Source of the DNA: Pagrus major
Lineage: Eukaryota; Chordata; Actinopteri; Spariformes; Sparidae
Length of the DNA stretch: 64,000 nt
Assembly: GCF_040436345.1 (NCBI RefSeq)
Contig: NC_133223.1
Coordinates: 12,593,113-12,657,112, forward strand
Reading direction: 5' to 3'
Shown one piece after another: positions 26,581 to 40,203 of the stretch. Each line of letters starts with the position of its first letter. Positions within the stretch are counted from its first letter, which is position 1. Under the pieces are notes generated by a model. That model was not told the origin of the DNA. It saw only the letters and a list, made by a program, of their open reading frames with translations, and ran no database searches. Position numbers and translations under genes: made by a program.

Positions 26581-27778
26581 AAGGGTGAATTTGTAGAGGA
26601 ACAGTGAAACCCTTTAGAAACGAAGAGACAGCGACCTGCAGCACTAACATGAGACTCATAAAAGCATTTAATTTTAATTTTGCATTCTGTGTTGATGCCA
26701 CAGTCTGTTCACGTGACCGAAATGTCCTTACGTTGATTTCATGCAGAAGAAAAGGATTGTGGTCTTTGTGAAAGGATTTAATTTGTAAGACTGAACTGTA
26801 TGAATGAACAGCCTTCAGCCTTCAGCTGAGGCTTAAGGTAAAAAACGTACATTTGCCATTGCTCGGCCTGAATTTATAAGCCAAGATCTATTCCTCCGGT
26901 CGACGCTCCCTTTGAGTTCTCAATGCAACCAAGTCATGAAGATTTCATCCTTTAACAGGTGGATTATTTAACAGTCGTTGTGACTGACAAGGCACCAAAC
27001 AGATGATTAATGTCAGAGAAAGAGCATTAAAAAGCACATCGGGCCGGAGACGGAGCTGCACGGAGGGAAAAGACTGTGTTTGCTCTGCAGTCTCTTCTCA
27101 CCAAACTGCTGCTCTTTCCCCCATCACATACATCTGATAGTTTGGCTTTGGCTTCCTGCATACACACACTCACACACATGCACACAAGACATTTGAATGC
27201 ATATTTGCCTTCAGCGCAGGCATCCCCTCACAGATGGATGTACAGCACATACTTGAGCTCTGTGGAGCCGTGGAGAGAGCAGACTAACTAGGGATGCTGC
27301 TTGCATGGGAAAGTTTAGAAGACGTCTCGCCTACTTCAGGGTGATGATGTGCAGGAATGATGCCAACTCCACAGCTATCGGCCATATTTATAAGGGCCTT
27401 TCAGATTCCCCAGCAGCCCAAAACAGCTGTTACTGACATTTAGATTTCTGTCACTCAAAAAATGTATTGTGATGATCTTTGTTAAAAGCTTTTAAAGCTG
27501 ACGATGGAATCAAACGAACCATCCCATTTCAAACGAGTGTGAAAAAAGTTACATTGAAAGTTGCGATGAGTCTCTAGGTTCACTCAACAGGAGATGCATT
27601 GGTTGCAAAGTTTGTAGTATAACACAAGTGGACACTAAACTAACACAATGCACAATTAATTAAACGCAGTAAAAAACTGTCATGCAGGTATACAAGAAGA
27701 TACTTCACCCAAATAAACTGCTAAAATAAGTTAAAGTCAAATGCACGCTGTACATAACGAGGATAGGACGGTGCTTAC

Positions 27779-27920
27779 CTTTGTGAGTGGCCGCTTATGG
27801 GGAAATAATCACTGCAGTCAGACTAACAGACAGAATAGCAGGCGGACAGACAACCACACAGAGGGGACCCTGGGATATGTGCTCATAACAGACACACACC
27901 TTGTGGACATAGCTTATATC
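27779..27920 (-). promoter_or_regulatory. col8a1: Candidate col8a1 promoter and 5' non-coding exon
   Basis: On the minus strand a CACCC/Sp1-like block (cccacccacccacccaagtg, then ccaccctcc) precedes a TATA-like GATATAAG at 27913-27920. About 110-140 bp downstream is a strong donor, CTCACAAAG/gtaagcac (exon edge 27779). This is the arrangement expected of a TATA promoter with a short untranslated exon, on the correct strand to splice to the acceptor at 18259. The link to col8a1 is inference only. Confidence 0.3.
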
Positions 27921-28420
27921 TGCTGGAGGGTGGAGCCACTTGGGTGGGTGGGTGGGAGAGAGAGAGAGAGGAAGGAAGGGATGGAGATGGAGATGGAGGA
28001 ATGGAGACTTGACTAAAGAGTAAATATAGCCTCCCAAAAAAGTGATGCCATGATTTATAGTGGCAAAACATGCTCACATCCCCCTGCTGAGCGCCCACAG
28101 TGGATGACAATGATAAACAGGAATGTTTCCCTCATTAATGTTGTGATCTGTGGGCCTCTGTGTGCTGTAAAAAGCAGAGTAGTTCATTATTCTTGTGCAG
28201 GAGCCCAGACGAGCTGGAGCTGGTTGTTAAAGATCACCTGTCCTGGCACACACCTGGGAAAAAAACTGTAAAGGATGCTCACAGACTTTAAAACAATATT
28301 CACTGCATTTAAAACATAACAGACGTTTCAGTACCTGCGATTACTGCACGATTACAAATATGTACCTACGTATATTCAGAGGGTAGAATACTTCAGTATT
28401 TCTGCTTTGTGCGACTTCTT

Positions 28421-29350
28421 ACTTTAAAGCCGGGGGCGGTATGATTGTAGACGCCAGCAAGAACAATAAGATTTCGGAAGTATCCAACCAAATAAATCCC
28501 ACCCCCTCCCTTCAGGCGTTCCTCCATTACACCCCCTTGAATCTCACATTTTGAAAGATGGGGCTAGGCTACTTGATGCAAATCCGGGGCATCCAACATG
28601 ATAATCCGCCTCTGGAAACTCCCGAAAAAGCTATGAAAACTGCCGTTGTAAAGCTAAAATGAAGAAAGTATCCACGGCTACAATGTCTTCAGGAACACAT
28701 TTCAGTGAATTATTTTGTGGTACAAGAGAAAGTTTCCAAATGAGCTGCCATGTTGGTCCGGTTTAAAATCTCGGAGCATACAACCCACAAGTGGCATCCG
28801 TCCAATGGGGTGCAGCCAATCAGTGTTTGTGTGGTTGCTGGAGGGTGTACCTACCCCGTAGCTCTTGCTGACCAGCTAGGAGACCAGCGGTTACTCCGCT
28901 AAGTTCAACAAGCTTATTTAGCTTTTTTAGTCTAATAAATACATGAATAAACAACTCTGTTAGTTGCCGCAATCACGTAAACACAAGCAAACTAGCTGTC
29001 ACAAAAGTACCTTGGTTCGAAAAAGGCTACCTGGCCTGGCAGTTACTGCTTACTGCTGTGTGCTTCGTGCTAACGTTAGCCGCTGAACAAGTCTACTGCT
29101 GAATCTCGTTCTTCTGTTCAGGGATGCGTTAACTTTGAGTGCGGTGCATCGTTGTCATCGCTAATCGTATTTAACTACTCACTCATGTCTCACTCACACA
29201 TAAGAAAACACTTGACATTATCATAATAAAGGTAAACAGCGAACATTTTGTTAGTACTCACAAGGCTGTAAAGCTAGCAGTCATTCTTGTGCAACTAGCT
29301 CTCTAATGGCTTTAGGAATAGGCTTTCAGGAATCTCCGGTGCCTCCGGGT
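28421..29350. other. CpG-containing segment of unclear nature
   Basis: This segment is richer in G, C and CpG than its surroundings (for example gccgggggcggtatgattgt, caaatccggggc, gctaacgttagccgctgaac, ctccggtgcctccgggttgg). It has no long reading frame. It may be an old non-autonomous transposon copy or an isolated CpG-rich regulatory region. I found no clear terminal inverted repeats. Confidence 0.25.
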
Positions 29351-30552
29351 TGGCAGGTAAGTTGTTAAACAGACAGGTGGGCTGTCAAAATCATTTCTTA
29401 TGGCTCAAATGACGACTGATTGGATGTTCTTATTGAAGGCGTGTGACAGCCACAGACACCAGATTTGTTTCATTTGTTTGTTAGACGTGACAGTATAATG
29501 TTTTCAATTACAATTACAGTGTACTGATTATACATTAGTGCATCAATAGTGTAACTTTTGATAGATGAGTGCATTTATTTTATTTTTGACACTTGTGTAA
29601 TATTAAAGTAAGTACAATTTGAATGTGGACTGTCACTAGAAGTAGCTTTCTTATTCCCACAGTGATTTATTACATTATTTATGATTTGGGAGATTCTTTT
29701 ATCACTGTGAATGGTACATTTGTCTAGAAGCAGAAGGAAATAACATCCTTACTTATACACCTGTCATAGCAACAGAGTGAAACATTGAGCCTGCATTAAA
29801 TGTGGTGAAAAGCTGTGTGATGAGCACTTATAGAGGAAGCATTCAGCCACAGCCAAGAGCCAAAAGTACACTTTTTCTCAGAGGTTCTTTGTCGGTCTGT
29901 GATGACAGACACTTTCCAGGGCAGTTTCAACACCTGTCTACAACAACTTAGTAACTCTGACGTGTCTAACCTCAACTAATATACACTATATACATCAGAC
30001 ATGACCCCTTTGCACTGTACGTCAGTCATGAGTGTGTGTTTTTTTTCCTTTTATTTCCTTTGCATCAATCGCTTTGCTCCTTGTTCTCGTAATTTTAGAT
30101 ACAGAACAGAGGCCAGCAGTGTGTCCTGGATGGAGGTGGCTTGATATGTATGTGTGTGTGTGTGTAAGGGAAAGTGGGTGCGTGCAGCTCCAAGGTGACA
30201 CAGTGGTGTAAAAGGGTGGATGTCCTGTTGCATCTCCAACAGCCAAGTGTCAGCTTAGTCAGCTTACTGCTCTCAGCGTGACTTGGTAGATGAATGTGAC
30301 CATGTTCACAAAATGTTTTTCTATGTTGAGTGTATGTAACACAGTGAAGCATTAGTCCTTTTGCTCTGTTGCCTGAGAAAGCTCTAATGACATCATCCTT
30401 CATAATGAGGTGACCAGTTTAAAGCCATCTTTTAGTTAGCTTCATTGTTACGTTTGTATAAGTAACCCACAACCTTAAGATTAAATACTAGGATGCAGTT
30501 TTCATCTCTAAAAAGCACAGCTTGTTCCCACACAAACCCACACAAACACAAA

Positions 30553-30575
30553 CGCAACACACGCACCCACACCCA

Positions 30576-30621
<46 letters not shown>

Positions 30622-30622
30622 G
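30553..30622. repeat. (CA)n-type imperfect microsatellite
   Basis: CA repeats interspersed with CACCCA and CAAACA variants. Confidence 0.9.
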
Positions 30623-33477
30623 GCACACACTTTGAGTTGCGGTGTGAAAGGTACACGATAGCCAGGGGGTAATGAGTTGTGTGTGTGTTTGCCCACGTGC
30701 TTCAATTCTCCTCCTGTTCCATTAATGAAGCCTCAATGGGCCTCACGACTGCCCCTCACCATCCAGCCTGCACCTGTTGTACTGTATGCTGCTGCATGTG
30801 AAAGTAGACCCTGTGCACTGATTCAGTCCTGTATTTACCAAACTGTAAAACCCTCTACTTTGACTCATCTCCCCTCAGCATTCAGTGTGTTCTTGTGCCG
30901 CATGAGGTCCAAAATGTACAGTTACTTAAAGCTGCACTAATTATTACAATAACAACAGAAATGTGACAGGAGTCACTCGTAATGACAAACTCATGGAGAA
31001 TAATCACCCGACCCAGGAGTTCCCCTCAGCTCTGCAGAACATACTGACACTATATTCCCTTAACTGCACAACGTCTGTATTCCTATGTACAGGCAAAATG
31101 TAGTGCTAAAGGAAAAATGCTGTTTACCGGCAACGTAAAGCAACAAAAATGTTAAATAAATATCACTTATACTTAAAGGGATATATGCATTTTAGGTGGT
31201 TAAAGTACGTCCTGCGGCTGGTACGGTTTTAGCAGTTCAAAGCTCTGCTGCCTGCTGGCACTGCGCACTGCTTCTGCACTGTGGCAGCGAGATGACGATC
31301 ATATACCGGTAACATAATCGTAGGTAAAACGCTGGCTAGGGATAAGTACCTCATATAACCCCACAGCAAAAGACCCAAATTATCACTTTAAAAAAGCAGC
31401 CACTTGAAGTAGCTCCAAAAATATAGGGGACAGCATACCACCAGAGTAAATATCAAACGCTGCTCTTTGTTAGCTACCCGTTGGCTAATTAGCTCATGGC
31501 TTAGCTGTGGAGCCAGTGGCCGTAGAGTTTGCCTTAGGACCTTGGGCAAGGTGGCTCAGCTCAACTGGGTTGACTATGACTCCAGGGACGACGGGCCTTG
31601 CAGGCGGGGACACTTGGGGAGTTGAGGATTTATTTCGACCAAACCTAGAGGTGATTGTGAAAAGACGAGTGAGTTTTTTAAAATTTGTTTGACAATGAGT
31701 TAACAAAATAATTAAGAACAGGGGACTAAACTAACAGCTTTCAGATATACAGCTAGTACAAAGATATGTGGGTGTATAGTTGTAAAGTTGCAGTGGCCAC
31801 TGCCTGGGGATAGGAAACATAAGTCCATAAGTCCTCGTAAGAAACAGGCAAACACACGATGCTCTTTCTTGCTATGTGAGAATAAAATGAGGACATGGTT
31901 CCTAACTGAGCGCTCACAGTGAGCATGAATAGCCCAGAATCCCCACACAAACACACATAAACGAACAGCCATACATTTTGTGTGCACTTACCCAAACACA
32001 GAAAAGCATGCAGTGCATACTATAGAGTGTCTTTGTTTTCCCACCAGCTGGCACGCCTCCACCGTGCCCTGAGAAAGTTTATGATGCATATTATGCATGA
32101 CACTGTCCAGAGCCCTTGATGAGAGTCGCTCTAGGTATTTGTGTTTTTTTGCCTCAGTGTTCCCGTGGAGCACCACTTATAAGCTAAAAAAAAGAAAAAA
32201 CTCAATTGCTTGTGTGTTAATGCTGCTTATCAATAGTCAAAACAAGTAAATGTCAGACAGAAAGGCATTTAGATAGAAGAATGCATGTCAATGTGTGGAA
32301 ATTAGATGTATTAGTAAGTTAGAGAGCAATCTGTCTCCAGTCCACCATTCATCACTGTCTATCCTAGTCTTTAAGTTTCACAGACCATTTTCTGTGACCT
32401 CCGCTCTTCAAACTGTGTGTGCTTCTCCCTCTTCTGTTGTGAGAGCATGCACGTGGTGTCCAAAGGCGTACAAGGTCCCGGCAACTTATTCTCTCTGCTT
32501 CAAGGCTTAGCACGGCAACTGTAGATGCATTTTTTAATATTTGCACAGCTGTGAGTTTACATTTTACAGTCACAAAGCTGAGACAATCAGGCCATCGCCA
32601 CAGTAACTCACTGTTAAGAATCTGTTTTTAACAGTCTAAGAGTTGCCGTCCCATAGTCCTGCCACATATTCAGATGAGTTTATGGCATGTGAGTTTGCAA
32701 GACATCCACATTCCTGACTCCTTCTCTTCACCATGAGGCAATCTGGGAATTTGCAGTGCAAACAGAAGGAAACATCTGAAAGTGTCCATGTCACTTGGAC
32801 TGTGGGGACAAGAGAGCTGTGGAATTTAGACCTGCCAGAAAGCAGAAACCAGTCATCTGTTAAACTATCAACGTCACTAACATGAGAATGACAAGCGTCT
32901 ACCTTCTCAGTACTTCTTTATTTATTTAAAAAGAGCACCCCCATACTGCATAATTACCTAAATATAGTCTGAAAATATTTATGTCCCTCTTGAAAATATG
33001 TGATCTCACACTGAGTTAATATTTACCTCCACATGATGTCACCGATTGGCATCCAGCTGCCGGGGGATTCTTTCAGCAGACAACAAGTAAATCAGGGTTA
33101 TACCTACAACGCTTTTCAACAAGTGTGTGATCAGCTTCTTTCTTTTTAGACTTTTACTATTTTGAACTTTTGCCCCAGTGCCCAGAACAGTGAACCTTGA
33201 CCTTCCTTCTCTGACCCCATAGCTCACACTGAATTCACCCCACACGTGAACAATGGAGGGCAGTAAACCAAGAAACTCCCAAACTATGTTAAGATTTATT
33301 AAAGAGTACTGCACTAATCATGTGTGCAGGGATACAACCGCACACTGCTTATATTTCATTCCTATCCAGCTATTTTTCAGCCATATTACTGCCCCCTTTC
33401 AAGACAGCAATGCTAAACTAAACTGTTTTTATTTGAATGGGTTGAAACAATCAACAACTGCACTGTAAGATATTTAC

Positions 33478-33905
33478 CTCCATCAAGGAAGTTATGTTTT
33501 TTCGCCCATGTCAGATCATTGGTTGGTTGGTTTGTCGGAAGAATTAAACAAAAACTACTGAATGGAGTAACATAAAATTTGGATGAAAGATTTGTCTCAG
33601 CCCAAAATAGACCACATTAACTTCTGGTGTGCTTTCAGATAAGGGGATGGATGTGGGAATTTTTTCTCACGCTTTTTAACATAGCGAGATAGCATTTTTC
33701 AACATGTTCATGAATTTTCTCAGGGAATAATGCAAGGATCTTGATGGGGAAAAAAAATCAGGCCAACCTAGACGGCTGGCTCTGAGAGAACAGTTTGAAG
33801 CAGATCATGGATCTGGTGAGCTTCAATGATGGTTAAGCCATTATGGGTGGTTTAAAATTCAGAGTGATAGAGGGCTGAAATAAACCCAACATCTCTCATG
33901 CTTTT
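33478..33905 (+). repeat. Dispersed repeat family A, copy 1
   Basis: This copy shares with 48462-48895 the ordered words acctccatcaaggaagtta / cttccaccaaggaggttaca, cgcccatgtcag / cacccatgttgg, ttggttggtttgtc, actactgaatgg / ctactgaacag, ttttttctcac, ctcaggga and gatcttgatg. Both copies are diverged and non-coding. It is a family I recognise as common in fish genomes but cannot classify safely. Confidence 0.6.
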
Positions 33906-35863
33906 GGAGTTACCTCCACTACATAGGATATAGAGTCCGGGAGTGTAGAGCAGGCATGCTAGAGTTTTTTTTCTTTGGACACGGACAAGTAGGAAGAAAT
34001 GAAGAGAAAATAAAGCTGGAGAACTGCAGATCCTGCTGTTGACTGAAAGCTAACATTTTTTAAAATTAAGAATTGAAATCATGACATTCCTTCTCGTTAT
34101 ACTTCTTCACCTGATGTCCTCCTTTGCTGCCGTTATAATTACTACGCCCATTAGAGGTCGCTAACTAACAGGACACATAAATATGGTGATAAGCTGCTGA
34201 CACAGTAGACCTATATGGTCGTTTTTCTGATGAGGATGGCCTTATAATACCATAACAGATGTGATAGCTCCTGAAAAGTAATGGTTGTTTTCTGTCTACT
34301 ATTTAATATCTCTTTAGAATATCCACAAAACTGCATTCATGCTGTAAAATGTAGAGTATGATTGTTATTTAGCTACATAGCCACAAACAGTCCTGCTGCC
34401 TTCATCACAGGTTATGATGAGCATACTGTTGCAGCCTTCAGCCCACACCTGCTACACTCAGGGTGGGTACCTCTCATTTCTTGCCCCCTACCATGGGTCT
34501 AGCAATAAATCACTGGGTTTAAGAGTCCCCTGTGTCACTTCAAAAATGCCCATTTCAACACCAACAGAGCCAGAGGTTTGTTATTCAGTTTTTTAAGAAA
34601 ACAACTTTGTTGCACACACAGTGGGGCTCCCAGGACTTGCACCACTACCTCCCTCTCCCACAGACCTCCACCCTATGAAACAAATGTACTCTGTGGGGTT
34701 TAAGATGTGTGGCGTTCCAGTGAGGTCAAAATCCCATAACCTTTACTTCATGTCAAAATTATGGGCCATCTGTCTTATGTACAGTATTTGTATCTATTGG
34801 GTTAGGACAACACAAACCACTTGTTCACATATTTTGGCTAATTCTCTCCCAAAGTGGAGCTTAATGTCTAATGTATCCCTCACTGGAGGCTCCCATGGTT
34901 CAAGCCCGTCCACCATGACCAGTCATTATGACCCCAAACACCACGGTCTCCGCTCAGTCTACCCACAGAATTTGGCTTATGGTACAAGCAACACAAACCC
35001 TCCGGCTACAATCATGTATTCATCCTACTGGACATGTGTCTGTGACTTCAGGTGATTAGTGGGCTTATTTAGCTTTGTAAGTTTGCTGTGAATGCACAGG
35101 CTGTCCACACACTCCCCTGCTCACAGCTGGCCTGTCCTGAGTCGCTAAGTCTTCACACAGCAGTGTTGCAGCAAAGCCCCCATACAGGCACATAGGGGTA
35201 CACATACACAAACACATGCACAGTCTCTCTTCCATAGTCTCTTCATTCCCCAGGTTAAAAAACACACATACACAGCACCCGGCCCACAATCCTTTGCCTC
35301 AGTCAACAGGCTGTAACATTCCAGTCGCTCACCCTGGGCTGTCAGATGATGACATCACTCTACCGAGGGAGAGAGGTGCACCGTTTACAAAGTCTGAGGA
35401 GGCTTGGTGGGTCGAGCCCGATTCAAAAGGCTCACTCTCTCATGGGATCGTATAAAAGCAGCAGTTTATCCAAATGAAATATTTTACAGGACATTAAAAA
35501 ACAAACAGATGAATGAATCAAATTTGTCAGATGTTTCTTAAAGGAATGTGCCTCCGTCTGAGAGGAATATGAGCTTGTGTGATGCCTGTGATCTGGAGGA
35601 GTGCCTGTTGAATAGAAAGAGTTCATATTTTGGGAAATATTTGTTTTCTTTCTCAGACTGAGATGAGAGATTCATACAAATGTCATGTCTGTGAGTTACA
35701 GAACTGGAGTCCTGATGTGGTTAGCCTAGCTTAGCAATCAGACTGGAGGCAGGGAGAAGCAGCTAGCATGCTTCTGTCCAAAGTGATAAAGGTACACCTG
35801 CCATCATCTCTAAAGGCGAATAAATAGGACACTATATCTTCATCTTATTTTCATAAAGGAACA

Positions 35864-36599
35864 GTTCACCCAAACATTAAAGGTCAGTCATTATATACTC
35901 ACCCTCATGCTGATGGAAAAGTTGGGTGATGTTTTGTCGTCCACAAAACATTTCTGGAGCAAAACAGCATAGAATGAAGCAGATGTTAACTTGTTTTAAA
36001 ATTGAAAAAACATAAATTGATAAAAAGACGTTATTCACACCCTCAATGTGCAGTCGAGCTTGTGCACCCACTTCAGATGGGACGAGGTGCACGCTAACGC
36101 ATTTAGCTTAGCATCTACGATGACGATTTTCAAAACAGGTTGTAAATGACGCCTTTTCAAAATAGTTTGGGATCTCAGGGCTTCTGGAGACCTGAATTAT
36201 GCCAGACAAGCTGCATAGATACTTCTCAAAATCTTATAATCAGGATCATCGTATAGTTAGGGCCATTTTATATTTGGGCCAACACAATTATCAAGATTCG
36301 GCGACCCAGATTTTTCTTACAACTGTGGTAATGTAGAGATGCCTCAAGTGTACAGACGTGGATAAGCTAAAGACCATGTCCACGGTAATTAAATGCTGAT
36401 TTAATAAATAAAGTGCTCTATTTGTTACGATCATATTCTTCAACCCCCGCATGACTAACCCCGCAATCATCCAGTGAGTTGTCTGATGATGTCACATGGG
36501 ATACTTGGAAATTGTCTCTGTCACATTAAAGTGCAGACATGCATTTTATTTTGATGAATACATAGAAAAATGTCCCCAAATGTTGCACTTTTCCTTTAA
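35864..36599. mobile_element. Short non-autonomous element with AAAGGAACAGTTCACCC end
   Basis: The left end is taaaggaacagttcacccaa, a frequent teleost MITE end. The right end is ttgcacttttcctttaa, which reads ttaaaggaaaagtgcaa on the other strand. The interior has gctcaccctcatg-like and catttctggagc words shared with the fragment at 50226. No coding region. Confidence 0.5.
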
Positions 36600-37649
36600 T
36601 GTGCTCCTGTTGTTGTGACCCCTGTGGAAAGGTTTTGTTATTGGAGGAAATCTTTATGGGAATGTCAAATCACACCTGCTGGATAATCCAAAACACCCTA
36701 CAATCACACATACGTACAGAACCCCACATACTCCCCCATCACACTATGGTACTACTGCCCCATTCAGACAGTATACACTTGGCATGCACAGCTTGGCAAA
36801 CAGACAGAATCAAATGAGTGATATACTGTGAGATATGTCAGAGGGAGGCAGACAGTCTGTAGATGCCTGTCATGTCTGATTTACCGGTCAGCGTGGGAGA
36901 GACAAGTGAGTGATGGATTAACATATTTACAGCTGTAGAGGAGGGTACAGCGGCATAAAGTGGTCAAGTACAAGGTCACACATGGACAGAAAAGTAACTG
37001 GGTGTTTCAGGCCTGTTCTGTTTCCCTGTCTTATAATCACTATTCCTGTCCTCTTGTCTCATCATCTGTCCTTCTCTCCTTTAGTGTTTGTTTGGAGTTA
37101 ATTGATTTTTTGTATCTTCTAATACTGTCATACCAATTTCACATCAGAGAAAAAAACCCAGTAACAGCCAGTCACATCTCACTAACATCTGGCTTTTGTC
37201 TTTAAGGGGTAAGGGTACAATTAGCATATCACAGGTGTTTCTCTGCTCCAGCTCCTCTCAGCTGTGATGGAAACATCAACATCTGACTGGCACGCAAATT
37301 CTCTCTCTCTCTTTCCAGCATGATGCTATGACGTGCGTGGAAGTTAAGGACATTGAAATCCATCCATCTCTGTTCAAGCAGTTTCCCCCACCATCAAAAC
37401 ACGCACCATAAGTTAATCCTCCAGTTAGTGCCCTTGATCAGAGCGCTGGCTTTGATCTGGATCTGGTTCCCTGGGTGCTGTAGCTGGCCACTGCTCCCTT
37501 GGCATGAGTTAATTGCAGATTACCGGTTTCACCATGTTGTACATTGTGTTATATGTGGTCAGATAAAGATCCTTCCAATCAGGAGTTTGAGTATTTTTCT
37601 AGTAAATTAACTGAGCTCAAGGATCCAGCGACTGCTATAGAGGCTTAGT

Positions 37650-37945
37650 TAGTAGTCCTACTAGTAGTATTACTACTACTACAACAACTACTGCAACAGT
37701 TTTTCTGACTACTACCACCAATACCACTACGAGGCTACAACTGCTAATACTACTCCTGCTACGACAGCTTTTACTACTACTACTACCAATAATACTACTT
37801 CTACTACTTGGCTACTTCTCATACTACTACTATCATTTTTTTAGTAACACAATAAGTTATACTACTACAACTATTACTACTACTGCTTTTACTCCTGATA
37901 GTTACTACTACTACTACTACTTCTGTTACTACTACCTCAACTACT
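37650..37945. repeat. Imperfect (TAC)n / (CTA)n triplet-rich block
   Basis: About 300 bp dominated by diverged TAC, CTA and ACT triplets (for example tattactactactacaacaa, tttactactactactaccaa). It is an aged trinucleotide satellite, not a coding repeat: stop codons appear in all frames. Confidence 0.85.
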
Positions 37946-40109
37946 TTTAAGAAAGTATTAATATTTAAGTAGTAATATTTGTATTAAATCACCCTTAAGT
38001 ACTATTAAGTGTCATTCTAACATCCATGGCTGATCACTCTTTGAGCCATCTTTTAGTCAGCCATTTTGTATTCTTTCTCTTTCACAGATATCTCTATTAA
38101 TACTTACTTAGTGATGGCAACATTAGTATCGGAATACACACCAAGCATCAGGCACACGCAAAATAACTTGAGAAATGTTCTAGTAGATTATTATTATCAT
38201 CTTAATTATTTAAATTTTCATAATTTATTAAACTATACACATTTTCAAGACAGTGTGTCCCATTTCTGAATACCTTAGGCAAATCAGTCACAGCAGCAAG
38301 CCGTGTTCATCCCTTATATCTGATGTTTTTAACTACTGTTTTTATTACATCTGGAGATTCAGGGTTCTTACTGGACAGGAAGGTGATGAAAAATCGTGAT
38401 CTGAAAAGTAGCTAGAAAAACTAAAGCTGTCAGACAAATGTAGCGGAGTAAAAAGTAAAATATTTGCCTCTGAGATGTTAGTTGAGTAGAAGCATAACGT
38501 AGTATAAAATGGAAATACAGCATTCATATCTCCCCAATAGTTAAATTGTAAATTGTTTTATTAATTGCACATTATCAGGCCAGAGTGACACTGTCCTTTA
38601 TTCTACTCTACAAAGTAGTTGCCTTCACATCTTAAGGTGTCTTGAGGGTTACTCATGTGTTGATGATCACTGTGTAATATTCAGCCAAATTGTACAAATA
38701 CACTGCAATATGACAATGTCAGCTGCCTTAATTTACCCTAGTCCCCTTAACCATCATCACAACAGTTGCCCCCTGACCTGCCATGTAACAGATGTTGCTT
38801 ACAAAATGTATACATCTCAACGTTCATATAGTTCTTGTAAGTTCTTGTAAACATGCCGTTTTAAACACCTATTCACTCAAAATTTGGTCCTAAGATACAA
38901 GCTATCTTATGATGCTAACTCTCCTCTATTTTTTTACTAAAAAAATGAAGCTGTTTACCCCATTAGGTGAAAGGGTAAGGTATTAGGCCATAAACACAGG
39001 TGCTTGCTGAAAGGCATTGTGGGTAGGGTATTCTGCAGTGAGGTGTTAGTATGCATGGAATGCTCATAGGACTCAGTGTTGACCTGGGACAAACATGTAG
39101 CATGCTGGGATATGGCACATGCGGAAAGGACAGCTCTGGCTTCAGCAGTCTGTCTCCATGTGGTAGTCGATGGTAAATTTAGGCCAGAAATCAGTCCAAA
39201 GTCACTATAAGTTATAAAGTCCATCTCACTATAAATCCATAATGAAACCATGAGGTCAAATAGCTTTTTTCTGGATGATGCATCCAAATAAAAATGAATA
39301 AAACAAGCTCTGTCCTGAAAAACAAACATTGATCAACTGTTTGACTTTAACTCTGCCAGTGTACAGAGTCAAAGAGAGTGCCACATTCTGACAATACAAG
39401 CAAACTGCACACAATACATTTTTTACAGGCCACTTGAATATATCATACTCAAACTGACCCACCCACTATGGTTTCTACACAAAAGCACTATTTCATGTCT
39501 GCCTTGTCACTGAAAGCAATTTGAAGTAATCTGCATGATGATTGTAAATGTTGGCACTCCTGGTAGCAGGGGAAAACAGTTAATGTACAGCCCATAGTCC
39601 CAAATGGCCCATTTATTAGGCAATCCACTGCACTACCCTCTGTTATTCCACCCTACACACACTGTTACCATCATTAAATTTCAAAACCACGGGCTCTGAC
39701 ATGACAGGCGAGCATGCCAGGTATAACATGCTTGAAATATCAATGAAGAATGCCTCTCTGAAATGTATTTTAAAAACTGTGACACGTGACATCAGTTTTT
39801 GAATAGTTTGTTTGTGCCAATTGTTTACATTTTATCCACACAAATGTCACATAAAATTTATGTCATGACAGGAGTCCTTACTTACGTCAGACTTTCTATT
39901 TTGATTTAATTGCACCGACTGCAATAAACAATTAATAATACACTCCTATACTCTATACATCTACTCGATGAATAAGTTGTTAATGTGGTAGCAGGACTGT
40001 TTAGTGTTCTCTTTAGCAGGTAGCAGCAGCAGGATGAAATGTGGGAGTAGTAGAAACATAGAAATGGCAGGAGCAATTTAACCCAGAAAACTGAGCAATC
40101 TTTAGCTGT

Positions 40110-40203
40110 AGAAGCAGTGGCAGCAGCATTAGTGGTAGTAGTAGTAGTAGTATTGGTAGCATTAGCAGTAGTAACTGTAGTAGCAGTAGCATTAGCACTA
40201 GGC
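40110..40203. repeat. Imperfect (TAG)n / (GCA)n triplet block
   Basis: About 90 bp of AGTAGTAGT and AGCAGT type triplets. The Leu-rich minus-strand frame across it is an artefact of the triplets. Confidence 0.8.

Larger units (their letters stand above)
18260..27778 (-). other. col8a1: Non-coding stretch, probably the large 5' intron of col8a1
   Basis: The strong acceptor at 18259 shows that a non-coding 5' exon lies to the right. No protein-coding exon could be supported in this 9.5 kb. It holds the dispersed repeat at 22735, the foldback element at 24165 and the microsatellites at 26099 and 26510. A CCAAT box (20420) and a TTTAAA-like TATA element with a donor close by (20352) near 20.35-20.43 kb form a second, weaker promoter candidate for col8a1. 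Confidence 0.4.

Noticed and set aside
26459..26701. Minus-strand Phe/Leu/Ser repeat protein
   Set aside because: It is the translated (GAAA)n microsatellite.
34621..35055. 144-codon plus-strand frame in the gene-poor region
   Set aside because: No domain, mixed composition typical of chance, and no splice or start support.
38955..39329. 124-codon minus-strand frame
   Set aside because: No recognisable similarity and no regulatory context; it lies in DNA that looks repeat-derived.
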